This document shows positions 40,502 to 51,572 of a DNA stretch of 64,000 nt, one piece after another. Made by a program: the position numbers and the translations under genes. The notes below the pieces were generated by a model, which was not told the DNA's origin, did not search any database, and saw only the letters and a list, made by a program, of their open reading frames with translations. The DNA lies in NCBI GenBank assembly GCA_905221605.1, contig CAJNDS010002417.1:310001-374000 (forward strand), written 5' to 3'. The first letter of the stretch is position 1. Each line of letters begins with the position of its first letter. This DNA is from Symbiodinium natans (Eukaryota; Sar; Dinophyceae; Suessiales; Symbiodiniaceae).

Positions 40502-41512
40502 TCAACATCCTCTTCGGGCACGCGACCCATGAGGGGTGTCAGCATCGCCACGACGAAAGCGAGATGGGGACACCAAACCACAGTTCTCCCACAACCAGTC
40601 CTGAGAGGATCTGACAGACCCAGCAGAACTCGGAGGTAAACTCCGGGCATCGAGAGCATTCTCGGCCTTCTCATGCAAGGATTGCAGACGTGCTTGTACA
40701 CGGCCAGACGAATCGGTACCTCCAAGTTCCCTATAAGCGCGGACAGCTCCATCGTAACGATAGTAGATCGCCACAGGATCCGCTCCCGGCTTCTGCAAGA
40801 GTCCCGAAATACCGGCGCCAATGCCTCGAAGCACAACGTCTGGTCCCTTGACTTGGGACGTCGCATCGGTGGCGAACTTTTGGAAGCACGCATAGGCGGT
40901 CTTATACTGAGCCTCACCCAACATACCTTCGGCGTAACTAAGTGCCTCATCGCGGCAGTCGGCTCGCGCCATCTCGACTCCCTGACTAAGTCGGACCTCG
41001 TACTCGTCTAGCGTCTCGACATCTGGGTCCATCGCGCTTAAAAACGAGGTCTTCAACTCGGAGAGCGAGGCTCCGGTCTCGGGATCTTCGGCTCCCTCGA
41101 CGGCTTCGCGAGTCAACTCTGACCGATTTCCACGGCTCCTAGAAACGTTCTCGGCCGCAGCGGGGCCAGATGCTGGGGGTGGCACAGGAGGAGACGCTCC
41201 TCCATACGCAGACGCCGCCTGCGCATGAGCCGAACCAAACACGAGTGGCTCCACTCGATGAAAAAGCTCAGCAGCTTCCGATGTGGTAACGGTGACACCA
41301 CGGCGCTTCAACTCCTGAAGGAAACTACCATAGCGCTTGTTGCCCTGGCTCCTCAAGAATTGCCTGGCCTCCACTGCCACCCTTTCCTTTTCGGCCTGAG
41401 ATAGCGCAAAACCACTCGGCGAGGTTTGACGCCTCGGAGGGTCAAGACTTAAACTCCTAGGCCGCGGGCCAACAGGCCCGGCTACGTAGCCTCTTGAAGA
41501 TGGCATCGCCAT
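40502..41512 (-). CDS. ORF1 of element B, before Gag
   Basis: Open from 41674, but only the part from the Met at 41512, just inside the 5' LTR, can belong to the element: about 337 codons. The protein is rich in Ser, Ala and Glu, with LSQAEKERVAVEARQFL, a central helix-rich region (DEYEVRLSQGVEMARADC, AYACFQKFATDATSQ), and ends in a basic tail. No known motif. It ends 83 bp before the Gag Met; the Gag frame is open through the overlap, so a frameshift fusion or two separate proteins are both possible. It occupies the place of an N-terminal Gag (matrix-like) region. Confidence 0.6.
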   Translation of the reverse strand: MAMPSSRGYVAGPVGPRPRSLSLDPPRRQTSPSGFALSQAEKERVAVEARQFLRSQGNKRYGSFLQELKRRGVTVTTSEAAELFHRVEPLVFGSAHAQAASAYGGASPPVPPPASGPAAAENVSRSRGNRSELTREAVEGAEDPETGASLSELKTSFLSAMDPDVETLDEYEVRLSQGVEMARADCRDEALSYAEGMLGEAQYKTAYACFQKFATDATSQVKGPDVVLRGIGAGISGLLQKPGADPVAIYYRYDGAVRAYRELGGTDSSGRVQARLQSLHEKAENALDARSLPPSSAGSVRSSQDWLWENCGLVSPSRFRRGDADTPHGSRARRGC

Positions 41513-41533
41513 TGTAGCTGCTTGGAGTGATTT

Positions 41534-41549
41534 CCCAGAACAGCCCCCA
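41534..41549 (-). promoter_or_regulatory. Candidate primer-binding site
   Basis: Directly inside the 5' LTR the minus strand reads TGGGGGCTGTTCTGGG. Primer sites pair with a tRNA 3' end and begin TGG, as here. The tRNA was not identified, and the LTR end is ambiguous by a few bases. Confidence 0.3.
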
Positions 41550-42031
41550 ACTAGAAGAAGGTCCAGTGGACACGGGGGAAACGTCCAAAGCAAGCTACTT
41601 GGGTTCCTTGGCTTAGTCACTCGGTCTGCCGATTGTTTCCTTGCCTCGCTTGCAAGTCCCGGATCACAGTGCAACCGATCTCGATTGGATCGTACTCAAG
41701 AGCTCGCAAAACCTGCTGCGCAGCTGCAGTACGTTAACAGGCACTATGGCGGGTTCGTTGCCTTCGGCTAATAGCTCAGCTACACAAACTGCTTTGAGCT
41801 ACGACCTTTGAGAGTTTGAGCACTCTCAAGTTTGAGTTTGAGTGTCCACAGCTGCAGTCGAGAAGACGTGGAGCTGTACAAAAGCAAAGGCAAACGACAT
41901 GCAATTGCTACGTCACTGCATCACATGCTGCAATGATGCTTGCTGCAATGATGCTTGCTGCAAAATGCAACCTACACACAACGCACGAAGCGAGGGGACA
42001 TGTCTCTACGGTACAAACACAGCCACTTCCA
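41550..42031 (-). repeat. 5' LTR of element B
   Basis: 482 bp, about 99% identical by eye to 29958-30444. The outer edge lies inside CTA/CTG microsatellite (...CCACTTCCA then CTACTGCTACTAC). Because both flanks are the same triplet repeat, the exact target duplication cannot be read; GTAGCAGTAG occurs at both edges. Confidence 0.93.
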
Positions 42032-42425
<394 letters not shown>

Positions 42426-42556
42426 TACTACCGCGCTCATGACTGGTGCTGGGCGGCGGGGATGCGAACTCATGTCCCGGAGGCCCACCCTAGGCTCCTG
42501 CCTGCAAGTTAATTTTTTGAAGTGACGGTAAATGCTAACCGAGTCCCTTTGAGCAG

Positions 42557-42795
42557 GTTGCCCCTGACGGCGGCATCCTGGTTGCCGGATACACTACCGG
42601 CGGCCTGGATGGCCACACGAACGCGGGGTCGCCGAGCGCCGACACCGTCGTCATAAAGCTTGATGCCTCAGGCAGCCCGGCAGCACTGACTTCCGTCCTG
42701 GGCCCAAAGCAAGCGAAAACTGCACAGGAGCTTGGTCCTGGACAGTGCAGCGTGGCACCAGCGCGTATCACGGGGACATTTGTACGGCGTTGCAG
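42557..42795 (+). CDS. SBBP unit 1 (exons 42557-42671, 42728-42795)
   Basis: Encodes VAPDGGILVAGYTTGGLDG... and GAWSWTVQRGTSAYHGD...LQ. Four residues longer than the other units. The intron is 56 bp, GC-AG. Confidence 0.78.
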
Positions 42796-45700
42796 GCTGC
42801 TGGGCGGGGGAGGGGTTCAAAGAGAGTTGTGTGCCTTGGAGGCTCCAAGAGTGTGTAGCTTGTGACCCTGGGATGTAGTTCACGACTTTTGCGCTGCCGG
42901 TAGATTGTTATTTTTGAGGCGTCGGCTTGGCAAACCCTGAGCCACAATCTACAGCCCAGCTGAATCCACCCTTTGATGAGTCGCAAGAACCTGCAACCAG
43001 GTGCACCTTCAGTTCTCCCCCTGCCTCTCACGTTCTACCTTATGTTTCCTCTCGTTTGAAAAGTGCGCGTGTTCAACGATTACCGGCAAGTGCTTGGTTG
43101 GGAGCAGTTGCGTATCCAATTTTCGATCAGAGCGACAACGTTTTCTTCTTTGGTAATGTTAACCAGGGTGGAAGTGAAGGGCAGAAGTGCCGGTGACCCG
43201 CCTGAAAGCAGGTGGCCCCCGATGGCGGCATCCTGCTTGCCGGATATGCTCACGGCGGCCTGGATGGCAACACGAACTCGGGGGATCAGGATATGGTCGT
43301 CATGAAGCTGAATGCCTCAGGCAGCCCGGCAGCACTGACCGCCGGGCCCACTAAGCCTGATTGTGACCTGCAAGCACGCCCATGATTGCTTTCGAATCCC
43401 GTTGCCTTTGTTTGGCTGCATGGGCCCTGTGAGCCCACGCGCATCGAATGTTATCAACAGTAAGGCGTTCAGGTCGATCTAAAGGACATGCTTAGCACCT
43501 ATACAATACCCTTCTCGACTGAACGCTCAAAAGGTTTATCTTTGATAAATCTACACGAAGGTTGCCAGCCACGGGTCTCCAGACCACAGCTTTGGGCATG
43601 CCTGCAAAATGCATATGTTGAAACCCTAAACCCTAAGCCCTAAACCCTAAACCCTATACCCTAAACTCTAAACCCTAAACCCTAAACCCTAAATGAGTTG
43701 AGCCGCCTCTTCTTTCAGTTGTGCTCTGCAGAGCCGCTGCTGTTTGAAACAGAAGGCCTCATTCGTCACCTTCGTATACTCGTCTGCTAAATTTATATCG
43801 CCTGGAACCCAAGTTAATAATTGGTGCCATGACCGACAGAAGGTCAGTAGTCTTCCCATTCTCAGTGCTACCAGAAGAGACTCGTTCAAAGTAAGATCAA
43901 AGCACCCTCGGGAATCGCGAGCAGTAGCAAGCAACCTAGTACAAACAGAGAGAAGTTAACGTTTGCCTTTCCGGAAGCTTATGACCGTGCAGCAACCAGA
44001 CGTACTCTCCAACCTTTGTCCCCAGCTTCACCCAAGAAGTACTAAATGTATTTGTAGGGAGTTTACATGTTCGCTTCTCTCACCATATGATTACTATGCT
44101 TCTGAATCGTCCAACCTAATTCCCATCCATTGGCGGTCCTGCGGCTGCCACAATGTTTCTGTGAGATCTATCGATGTACTCTGACACGGTCTGCGTTGGA
44201 ACCATCCAGATACGTGCGTGTGAACACGCGCCACCAGGAACATCGGTAATCATCTGCTCCTGACTTGGTGTTGCGCATGCTCGTGTGCGTAGGGACAAGC
44301 AGTGTGGCGGACACTGAAGCATTCGCCGCTCAAGCCGTCTTCAACGCAAAAGTCTGATGCCAGCCTGCTCATTTTGATTCGCTAATAGCGGCGCTTGTCT
44401 CTATATGCCTGGCAGACTGACATGCTTCTGACTAAAGGACATGCGTAACACAAAGCAGGCCTTAGCTTCACAGGAGCTTGGTCCTGGACAGTGCAGCGCG
44501 GCACCAGCGGAAGTGACAGCGCCCGTGCACTGCAGGCTCCTTTCCGGATGAGGGATTCAAAGAGTTGTGTACCGTGGAGGCTCCAAGAGTGTGACAAGCT
44601 AGGTGAGAAATAGCTTGGGATTCCGGGATGTAGTTCTCGACTTGTGCACTTCCAGTGCCTTCAGTTTTAGGGGTTTGTCTACCATGTTGCAAGAATGGCA
44701 TCGCTATACAGGGATCAGCTTGGCAAAGCAGAGAATGGTCATTGTTCAGCAGAAAATGGGAAGCATTTGGAGGAAGCTATTGCCGCGTGGTAGAACGCTC
44801 GTTCGTCCAAGCATAACGATCTCAGGATATCATGATCTCATGTCCATGACCGCATTGTTCTGTTCGAGTGTTGCGGAGACGTCCTGCAGGCACAAGGAGT
44901 AGCCCAGCTGAATCCACCCTCTTCCCTGTTGCCTTCGTGACCTCAGCTCTGTGCCTGGGAGCAGGTTGCCCCTGATGGCGGCATCCTGGTTGCTGGCAGC
45001 ACTACCGGCGACCTGGATGGCAACACCAACGCGGGGGGTTCAGACATCTTCATCATGAAGCTGGACGCGTCAGGCAGCCCGGCAGCACTGACTTCGCCCG
45101 GGGCCCAAAGCAAGCGAAAACTTCACAGGAGCTTGGTCCTGGACAGTGCTGCGCGGCAGCAGCATGAGCGAGTATCCTGATGTGATGCAGGCTCCTGGCC
45201 GGGGGGGAGGGGTTCAAGGGCAGCTTGGCACGGGCCCAGTTGAATCCACCCTCCGCATTGTTGCCTTCGTGAGCCTTCACAGGAATCTGCAACCAGGTGC
45301 GCCCTTAGTGCTCCACCTCTCACATTCTTCTTCGGTAGCAGGGTGCAAGTGATGGGCATAAGTGCCGGTGACCCCCCTGGGAGCAGGTGGCCCCCGATGG
45401 CGGCATCCTGGTTGCTGGCGGCACTGACGGCGACCTGGATGGCCACACCAACGCGGGGGGTTCAGACATCTTCATCATGAAGCTGGACGCGTCAGGCAGC
45501 CCGGCAGAACTGGTCGGTGGCCACCAAGCATGCGAAAACGATGTCAAATCTCGCAGAGAAGTACTTGTCTTGCGGTTTTGTAAGGGCGGAATGTTTTGAA
45601 GGCATTTTCGAGGGGCATTTTTCCCTGGCCCAGGGTCTCTCATTTGGAGACGCGTATTGTGTGAGAGGGTCGAAGATCGCGAAAGGGAGCCGCACGAAAC

Positions 45701-48700
45701 CTCGAGGTGTGGTGCGCGGATCGTTGATCGCGCGCCCGCTCAAAGTCGCATTTAAGTTTGTGCGCGAGATTTAACTAGGCTCCCGCCAACATGAAGGCCT
45801 CACTCAGAAAGAAAAGTGCGTTGATAAAGGACCAACGGTCACAGCAACTCGGTCATCAAGACCTTTAGAGCGCGGACACTCCTTGACAGGCAAAACCATT
45901 GCGTCCTTATCTGCAAGTGCTGTGGACGATATCAAAGAATTCGGGGTATCAGATTTCGATGCCAGAGTAAACAAATGCTCAGCAGAAGTTCCGGCCAGGT
46001 CTAGAAAGAGGTCTTCTAGCATTCGGGCCGTTCGAACATGGGGCGATGGGGTGATGGGGGCTTGGTTGGCTCAGCGACCCTGGGATTTCAAAGCAGTAAA
46101 AGCAGTGACTCACCAGCCAGCTCCGAAGGAACGGCGGCTTGCAATTGGGGTCTGGCCACGTCTTGCCGGGAATGAAACCACAGGCACAAGCATGGTCTGA
46201 GCCATGCTGCAAAAAAGCATGATGCCAAACATTCATGCACAACCAAATCCCTGCTTAACAGCAAAAACTCATGGCCGTCACAACTTCAAAATGGGCTCAG
46301 CAGCTATGTTACAAGGGGGGGCATTCTTTACGCACGTTTTCTCTTGTTTTTTGTTGTTGTTTGCTTTCTGTACGCTCCAGCACTCCTATTCTTAAGAAGG
46401 GAAGGGAAGGAAGGAAGGAAGGCTGGCGGGAAGAATAAAGGAAGAAAAGGAAGAAACACATTTTCATTTTTAGGGGGATGTTTTTATCTGTATGTCATCT
46501 TTTGGGATAGGGTTTAGGGCTTAGGGTTTCGTGTTTAATTAAGGTTTAGGTAGAGGGAAGGAGGGTTTTTGAAGCCCTGAACCCCCCCCCCCCCTCCCTT
46601 AGTCGGAGTTTTACAAAGCGGGGTCGGTTTCGGCAGGATTTTCCGGAAAGTGCTTTTATTATCAGGGGTACGTTTAATTAATATTAGGCGGGACGTGGTT
46701 ATATCACGGTTCCTGGCATGAATATGATCATTCGTATTCGTAGTGGTTTTAGAGAATGCTCTTTCTGGTCTTCGTGGTCTCAGGCTGCCAGGCCAGACTC
46801 AAGCCTCTCACTTCTTAAGTTGCATGGCCGCCACTGTGATCATTGTCTGGTTTAGGGTTTAGGGTTTAGGGTTTAGGGTTTAGGGTTTAGGGTTTAGGGT
46901 TTTGCAGCGCTTCCTGGCTTTGATTGGCGCATGCTTGTCTTTGTTGCATGGGGCCCTTCAATATGAACGGAGCGCCTGAATCAACCCTAGAAGCAGATGG
47001 TTGGCGGCAAGCCCTAAACCCAAAAGAGAGGCCGGGAGTGGCAAACCACAAACACAAGAGATGTGGCAAATCCTGAACCTTGAAGGAGATGCGAGTGGCA
47101 AACCCCAAACCCTAAAGGTTTTGTATCTAGAGGTTATGTACGAATTCCACGAAGAAATCCAAGGAGATGTTGACCCGAGACCCGAGACCCTAAAAGAAGG
47201 TTGGCCAGCAAGCCGTAAACGCTAGAAGGAGGTGTTGGCTGGCAAGCCATAAAACCCTCATGGCCCTCATGGCTGGCAACTTCCAAACCTTGACCCCGAA
47301 TCCCGAAAAGGACTGAAAAGAGATGTTGGCTGGCAAGTTTCAACAGATGCCTTCCTTACGCACACGCAAAAGATGTCAGCAAAGCCCTGATCTTCTGGAT
47401 GCCTGACACTGATAATTTTGCCAAGAATCCAAAAGTGGATTTCAGAAAAGCTGGCAGGGCCAGCAGATCCAGGCTGGGATCGGAAGTCGAGAATAAACGA
47501 GACTTCGTGGGTGCGGTGATCCTTTTTGGTTCTCTGCTGAAAGAAAGTGCATATCTGCAGGTGCTATGATCGCATATAATCCCACAATGGGTTTTCCAAA
47601 TGCTGGAAAGGTGGTCAAGTACATGCATGGTCGCCGGACTGACTGCTTCCGTCTTAGGCCCATAGGCAAGCCCAAGCTTCGCAGGAGCTTGGAACTGGAC
47701 AGCGCAGCGCGGCACCAGCGGCTCCGAAGTAGCCAGGGCAATGCAGGCTCCTGACCGGGATGGGGGATTCAAAGAGAGTTGTGTGGGTGAGAATTCACCT
47801 GGGATTCCGGGATGTTGTTCACGATTTGTGCACTTCCGGTACATTCCTAGGCGTGTGGGGTTGTCTACTATTTTGCAAGAATGGCATCGCTGCAGAGGGA
47901 TCAGCTTGGCAAAGAAGAGATTGGTCATCGTTCAACAGAAAATGGGATGCATTTGGGGGAAGCTATTGGCCAAAGTAACGCCCTTGGAGTCCCTTTGAAG
48001 TGTCCTGCAGCCATAACGAGTAGCCCAGCTGAACTCTGCTGCTCATTCTTACAAGGTAGCAGGGTGGAAGTGATGGGCACAAGTGCCGGTGACCCGCCTG
48101 GGAGCAGGTGGCCCCTGATGGCGGCATCCTGGTTGTTGGCGGCACTCACGGCGACCTGGATGGCCACACCAACGCGGGGGGTTCAGACATCTTCATCATG
48201 AAGCTGGACGCGTCAGGCAGCCCCGGCAGCACTGACTTCCGCCCGGGGCCCAAAGCAAGCGAAAACTTCACAGGAGCTTGGTCCTGGACAGTGCAGCGCG
48301 GCACCAGCATGCACGACAATCCTGCTGCGATGCAGGCTCCTGGCCGGGGCGGGGTTCAAGGGCAGCTTGGCATAGATGTGCCAGCCACGGCTCAGAGGGT
48401 GCATATGCTTCAGTCCGTGTCGGATTTTCAGACACTTTTCTGTCTTCTGGTTCTGTTCATAAATTCTGTATTGATCGCTGCTGCACTTCCGCCCGAGCCA
48501 TGGCTTGCATACTGTTTTGACACGCGGTCACGACAGATTGAGAACGGCGGCACCGCGTTGCTTCTGCCCGCTTCTCTACATCAGTTCGGTTCTGCCGCTG
48601 CAGTTCTTGAACTTTGGCCCCGCTGAGCCTACCTGCAGTCCGCTGACTCAGGCTCACTACGGTATTGGCTCTCAATACCTCGGGCCCTTTGCTCAGTGCC

Positions 48701-51572
48701 GCGTACTTCTGCTTCACCCGATACATAATCGGTCTGTACCGCGTGCATTCCGTTTTGTTCAGTCGGTGCCGCGTACTTTACTTTACGTACTTACTGGCCC
48801 CGCTGACCCCGCCTGCAGTCCGCTGACTCAGGGTTTTTTTTGCGTTGACGCTCAACACGTTGGTGCTTTGCTCAGTAGCGCGTACTCGTGCTGCACCTTC
48901 TTACTGGCTCCGCTGAGCCCGCCTGCAGTGCGCTGACTCAGGCTTTTTCCGTGTTGACGCTCAGCACATGCATCTGGTGCCCAGCTCAGTAGCGCTTGCA
49001 CAGTGTGGCCTGTTGCGCTTGCTTTCCTGCTTGTTGCCGTCTGGTCATCCGCCCGTGCATGTCACATTCCGCTGCGAGAACTCCGCATCGCACGCCGCGT
49101 CTTGGCAAGCCTTGTCCTGAGCCTTAGCCAAAGGCATGTGTTCTCTCTTGCGTTCCTTCTTTCTCCTTCAACAACGCCAGTTCATCTCTGTGCATATCGG
49201 ATGGATGGATGGGATCGGCGCGCAGGATAGGCAGCCCTCCAGCAAAGGTTCAAGGTCCCTCACTGGCCACCCCATGCAAGCATCTATGAACTGACCAGTG
49301 CCCGCGCAGGCGAAATGCACAGGCCAGACGGCAGTGGGTCCTCGAACAAGGTGCAAGCACAGGGGCCAGCAGTGCATCCACACAGCCTCCAGTCTCACCC
49401 TGCGCTCTTTAGGCAAAGGCCAGCAAGTCACAGCCAATGCCCAGAGCGAGTGCACCAGATTAGTATCGGCTACGAGGACAAACCTGCTTGGCAAGACTTC
49501 GCCAGCAGGTTGTGGAAGCAGCCGGTCTCTGTGCATATCGATCATGTTCCGGGATTCAAGAATGATTAGCCGATGGCCTCAGCCAAGGCTATGAAGCTTC
49601 GCTTTTAGGGTTCCTTTCCGATCAGGTCTGTTCCGTGCCTTGGACCTCCTTCCCAGACACGCTCTGCATCTGCACATGTCCGTGGAGCATGGAATGCTGG
49701 CCTGAATTACCCTGTCGGGTCAAGCCTCCGCCTGAAATCTTTGGTGTTTTCCGGTCCGCAGATCTTTGTGGTCCGCAGATCCATGCAGATAGCTCTGACC
49801 GAAGAGGATCCGCTTTTTCTGCCACTGACTAACACGCAGCGGAAGTATGCGCCGACCTCTGTCTGCCTGCCTGCCAGCCACGGTCAGAGGGTGGAGTGCA
49901 TACGCTTCAGTCCGTTTCGGATTTTCAGACACCCACCTCCGTCCCCTTTTGCCTTGCCGTTGTCTTCCTTGCCGCAAGCCGTCTTCGCTGTGGCCTGCTT
50001 CTGCGATTGGCCCGAACCAGCCACCTGTGTTGGTTTGTGCCTATCCCGAAAGTGATGGCTCCTCACATCTTTGTGACGTAACACTGCCCGTTTTGCCAGG
50101 ATTGGATTTCCAGCTTACCACTCTCTCCGATTACATTCCCGCGTTACATTCCTGCATTATTAGCTTGTCTGCTGCATGGACCCTGTTTTTCGGTCCAGCA
50201 TTCTTTCCGGTCCGCAAATCTATGCGGTCCGCAGATCTATGCAGATAGCTCCGACCCCAAAAAATCCGCTTTCTCTGCCACTGAGACAAAGCGGGTGCGT
50301 CTCGCGTTGAAGAGAGTTGTGTGCCGAGGCTTCAAGTGTGTGACAAACTAGGTGAGAATTCGCCTGAAATTCCGGGATGTTGTTCACGATTTGTGCACTT
50401 CCGGTACATTCTTAGGCGTCTTAGGCATTTGGGGTTGTCTACCCTTTTGCAAGAATGGCGTCGCTGTAGAGGAATCAGCTTGGCAAAGAAGAGACTTGGT
50501 CACCGTTCAATAGAAAATGGGAAGCATGCGAAGGAAGCTATTGCCCAGAGTAACGCCCTTGGAGTATAGTGACTTGAAGATACTCGTATCATGGTGCAAC
50601 CATAAGGAGTAGCCCAGCTGAGTTCACCCTCTGCACTGTTGCCTTAGCGATCAAAGTTCTCCTCCCGCCTTTCTCATTCTTACAGGGTGTAAGTGATGGG
50701 CATAAGTGCCGGTGACCCCCTGGGAGCAGGTGGCCCCTGATGGCGGCATCCTGGTTGCTGGCGGCACTCAGGGCGACCTGGATGGCAACACCAACGCGGG
50801 GGGTCATGACATCTTCATCATGAAGCTGGACGCCTCAGGCAGCCCGGCAGCACTGACTTCCGCCCTGGGCCCAAACCGAAGCTTCACAGGAGCTTGGTCC
50901 TGGACAGTGCTGCGCGGCAGCAGCCTTGACGAGGTTGCCAGGGATATGCAGGCTCCTGACAGGGATCAGGGATTCAAAGAGAGTTGTGTGCCAAGGCTTC
51001 AGGAGTGTGGCAAGCTAGGTGAGAATTCGCCTGGGATTCCGGGATGTTGTTCATGATTTGCACGCTTCCGATACATTCTTAGGCATCTTAGGCATTTGGG
51101 GTTGTCTAGAATGGCATCGCTGTAGAGGGATCAGCTTGGCAAAGAAGAGACGGGTCATCGTTCAGAAACGGGAAGCATGCGGAGGAAGCTATTGCCCAGA
51201 GTAACGTCCTTGGAGTCTCTGGAGCCTTTTTCCCTGTATAGTGACTTGAAGACATCATGATCTCTTGTCCACGGCCGCATTGTAGTCGAGGATGTTGAAA
51301 TGTCCTGCAGCCATAAGGAGTAGCCCAGCTGAATTCACCCTCTGCACTGTTGCCTTTGCGATCAAAGTTCTCCTCCCGCCTCTCGGCACAAGTGCCAATG
51401 ACGTGCCTGGGAGCAGGTTGCCTCTGATGGCGGCATCCTGGTTGTCGGAGACACTACCGGCGACCTCGACGCTAATACGAACGCGGGGTCCCTCGACATC
51501 TACGTCATGAAATTTGCCCGGGCCTCGCTCGTGCGCAGATGTTTGACCTTACCCCAAGCAGAGTCGGTGTAG
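42557..51572 (+). CDS. SBBP-like beta-propeller repeat gene, 13 inferred exons
   Basis: Exons: 42557-42671, 42728-42795, 43212-43320, 44474-44535, 44965-45073, 45129-45190, 45387-45495, 47685-47746, 48108-48216, 48274-48335, 50730-50838, 50890-50951, 51417-51572. Joined, they give one frame of six full repeats of 57-61 residues and a partial seventh. The repeat reads VAPDGGILVAG.T.GDLDG then NAGGSDIFIMKLDAS, G, AWSWTVQRGTS, then MQ, fitting SBBP/beta-propeller repeats. All 12 introns are GC-AG with CAG before the donor and G after the acceptor; phases alternate 1 and 0, and every exon pair sums to a multiple of three. The first exons are missing from view; element B and microsatellite lie upstream. 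Each repeat is one duplicated two-exon unit. Role unknown; propellers usually bind ligands. Confidence 0.8.
43212..44535 (+). CDS. SBBP unit 2 (exons 43212-43320, 44474-44535)
   Basis: Encodes VAPDGGILLAGYAHGGLDG... and GAWSWTVQRGTSGSDSARAL. The inner intron is 1153 bp instead of about 56 bp and carries a telomeric tract and an RNase H fragment. Confidence 0.75.
43621..43693. repeat. Interstitial telomeric tract in intron
   Basis: About ten CCCTAAA units with a CCCTATA and a CTCTAAA variant, inside the enlarged intron of SBBP unit 2. It adjoins the RNase H fragment. Confidence 0.9.
43689..43934 (-). pseudogene. Copia-type RNase H fragment
   Basis: 81 codons on the minus strand. It contains LLTWVPGDINLADEYTKVTN, close to the end of copia-type RNase H (W.pg..n.AD.lTK), preceded by DLTLNESLLVALRMGRLL. 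Nothing else of an element is visible beside it. It is a truncated retroelement remnant within the intron of the host-type gene. Confidence 0.55.
44965..45190 (+). CDS. SBBP unit 3 (exons 44965-45073, 45129-45190)
   Basis: Encodes VAPDGGILVAGSTTGDLDGN... and GAWSWTVLRGSSMSEYPDVM. The intron is 55 bp, GC-AG. Without removing it the frame shifts, which supports splicing. Confidence 0.78.
45387..47746 (+). CDS. SBBP unit 4 (exons 45387-45495, 47685-47746)
   Basis: Encodes VAPDGGILVAGGTDGDLDG... and GAWNWTAQRGTSGSEVARAM. The inner intron is 2189 bp; the first about 40 bp match the short introns of other units, then foreign sequence with telomeric tracts follows until the TTCGCAG acceptor. Confidence 0.75.
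46508..46902. repeat. Two TTTAGGG tracts in SBBP intron
   Basis: A short degenerate tract at 46508-46550 and a pure (TTTAGGG)n at 46850-46902. Orientation is opposite to the tract at 43621-43693. Both lie in the enlarged intron of unit 4. Confidence 0.88.
48108..48335 (+). CDS. SBBP unit 5 (exons 48108-48216, 48274-48335)
   Basis: Encodes VAPDGGILVVGGTHGDLDG... and GAWSWTVQRGTSMHDNPAAM. The inner intron is 57 bp and also open in frame, so it could be retained. Confidence 0.78.
48380..50310. other. Insertion in the intron between SBBP units 5 and 6
   Basis: About 1.9 kb not found in the other unit-to-unit introns. It contains imperfect tandem copies of a unit with CCGCTGA..CC.GCCTGCAGT.CGCTGACTCAGG at about 48618-48655, 48797-48830 and 48907-48940, and a copy of CAGCCACGG..CAGAGGGTG...CAGTCCGT.TCGGATTTTCAGACAC at 48391-48432 and again at 49872-49930. 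These look like a low-copy repeat or mobile fragment; no coding motif was found. Confidence 0.5.
50730..50951 (+). CDS. SBBP unit 6 (exons 50730-50838, 50890-50951)
   Basis: Encodes VAPDGGILVAGGTQGDLDGN... and GAWSWTVLRGSSLDEVARDM. The inner intron is 51 bp, GC-AG. Confidence 0.78.
51417..51572 (+). CDS. SBBP unit 7, terminal exon
   Basis: Encodes VASDGGILVVGDTTGDLDAN then DIYVMKF, then departs from the repeat and reaches TAG at 51570-51572. The TCAG/GCAG donor of the other units is missing, so the exon reads on to a stop. It may be a true C-terminus or a truncated seventh unit. Confidence 0.65.
   Translation, partial: VASDGGILVVGDTTGDLDANTNAGSLDIYVMKFARASLVRRCLTLPQAESV

Larger units (their letters stand above)
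29958..42031 (-). mobile_element. LTR retrotransposon B, two LTRs, internally deleted
   Basis: A complete insertion in outline: 5' LTR 41550-42031, 3' LTR 29958-30444, both read on the minus strand, and CTA/CTG microsatellite on both outer sides. The inside holds ORF1, Gag-protease, a truncated oxygenase-like module, RNase H, a conserved unknown domain, integrase pieces, RT, linker and a 780-codon PLD-like ORF. Relative to copy A it lacks the zinc ribbon/HTH, RT thumb, integrase zinc-binding region with the first catalytic Asp (about 920 bp), about 390 bp inside integrase, and about 80 bp of RT motif B. With nearly identical LTRs, it probably moved recently using proteins made by another copy. 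Confidence 0.9.
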
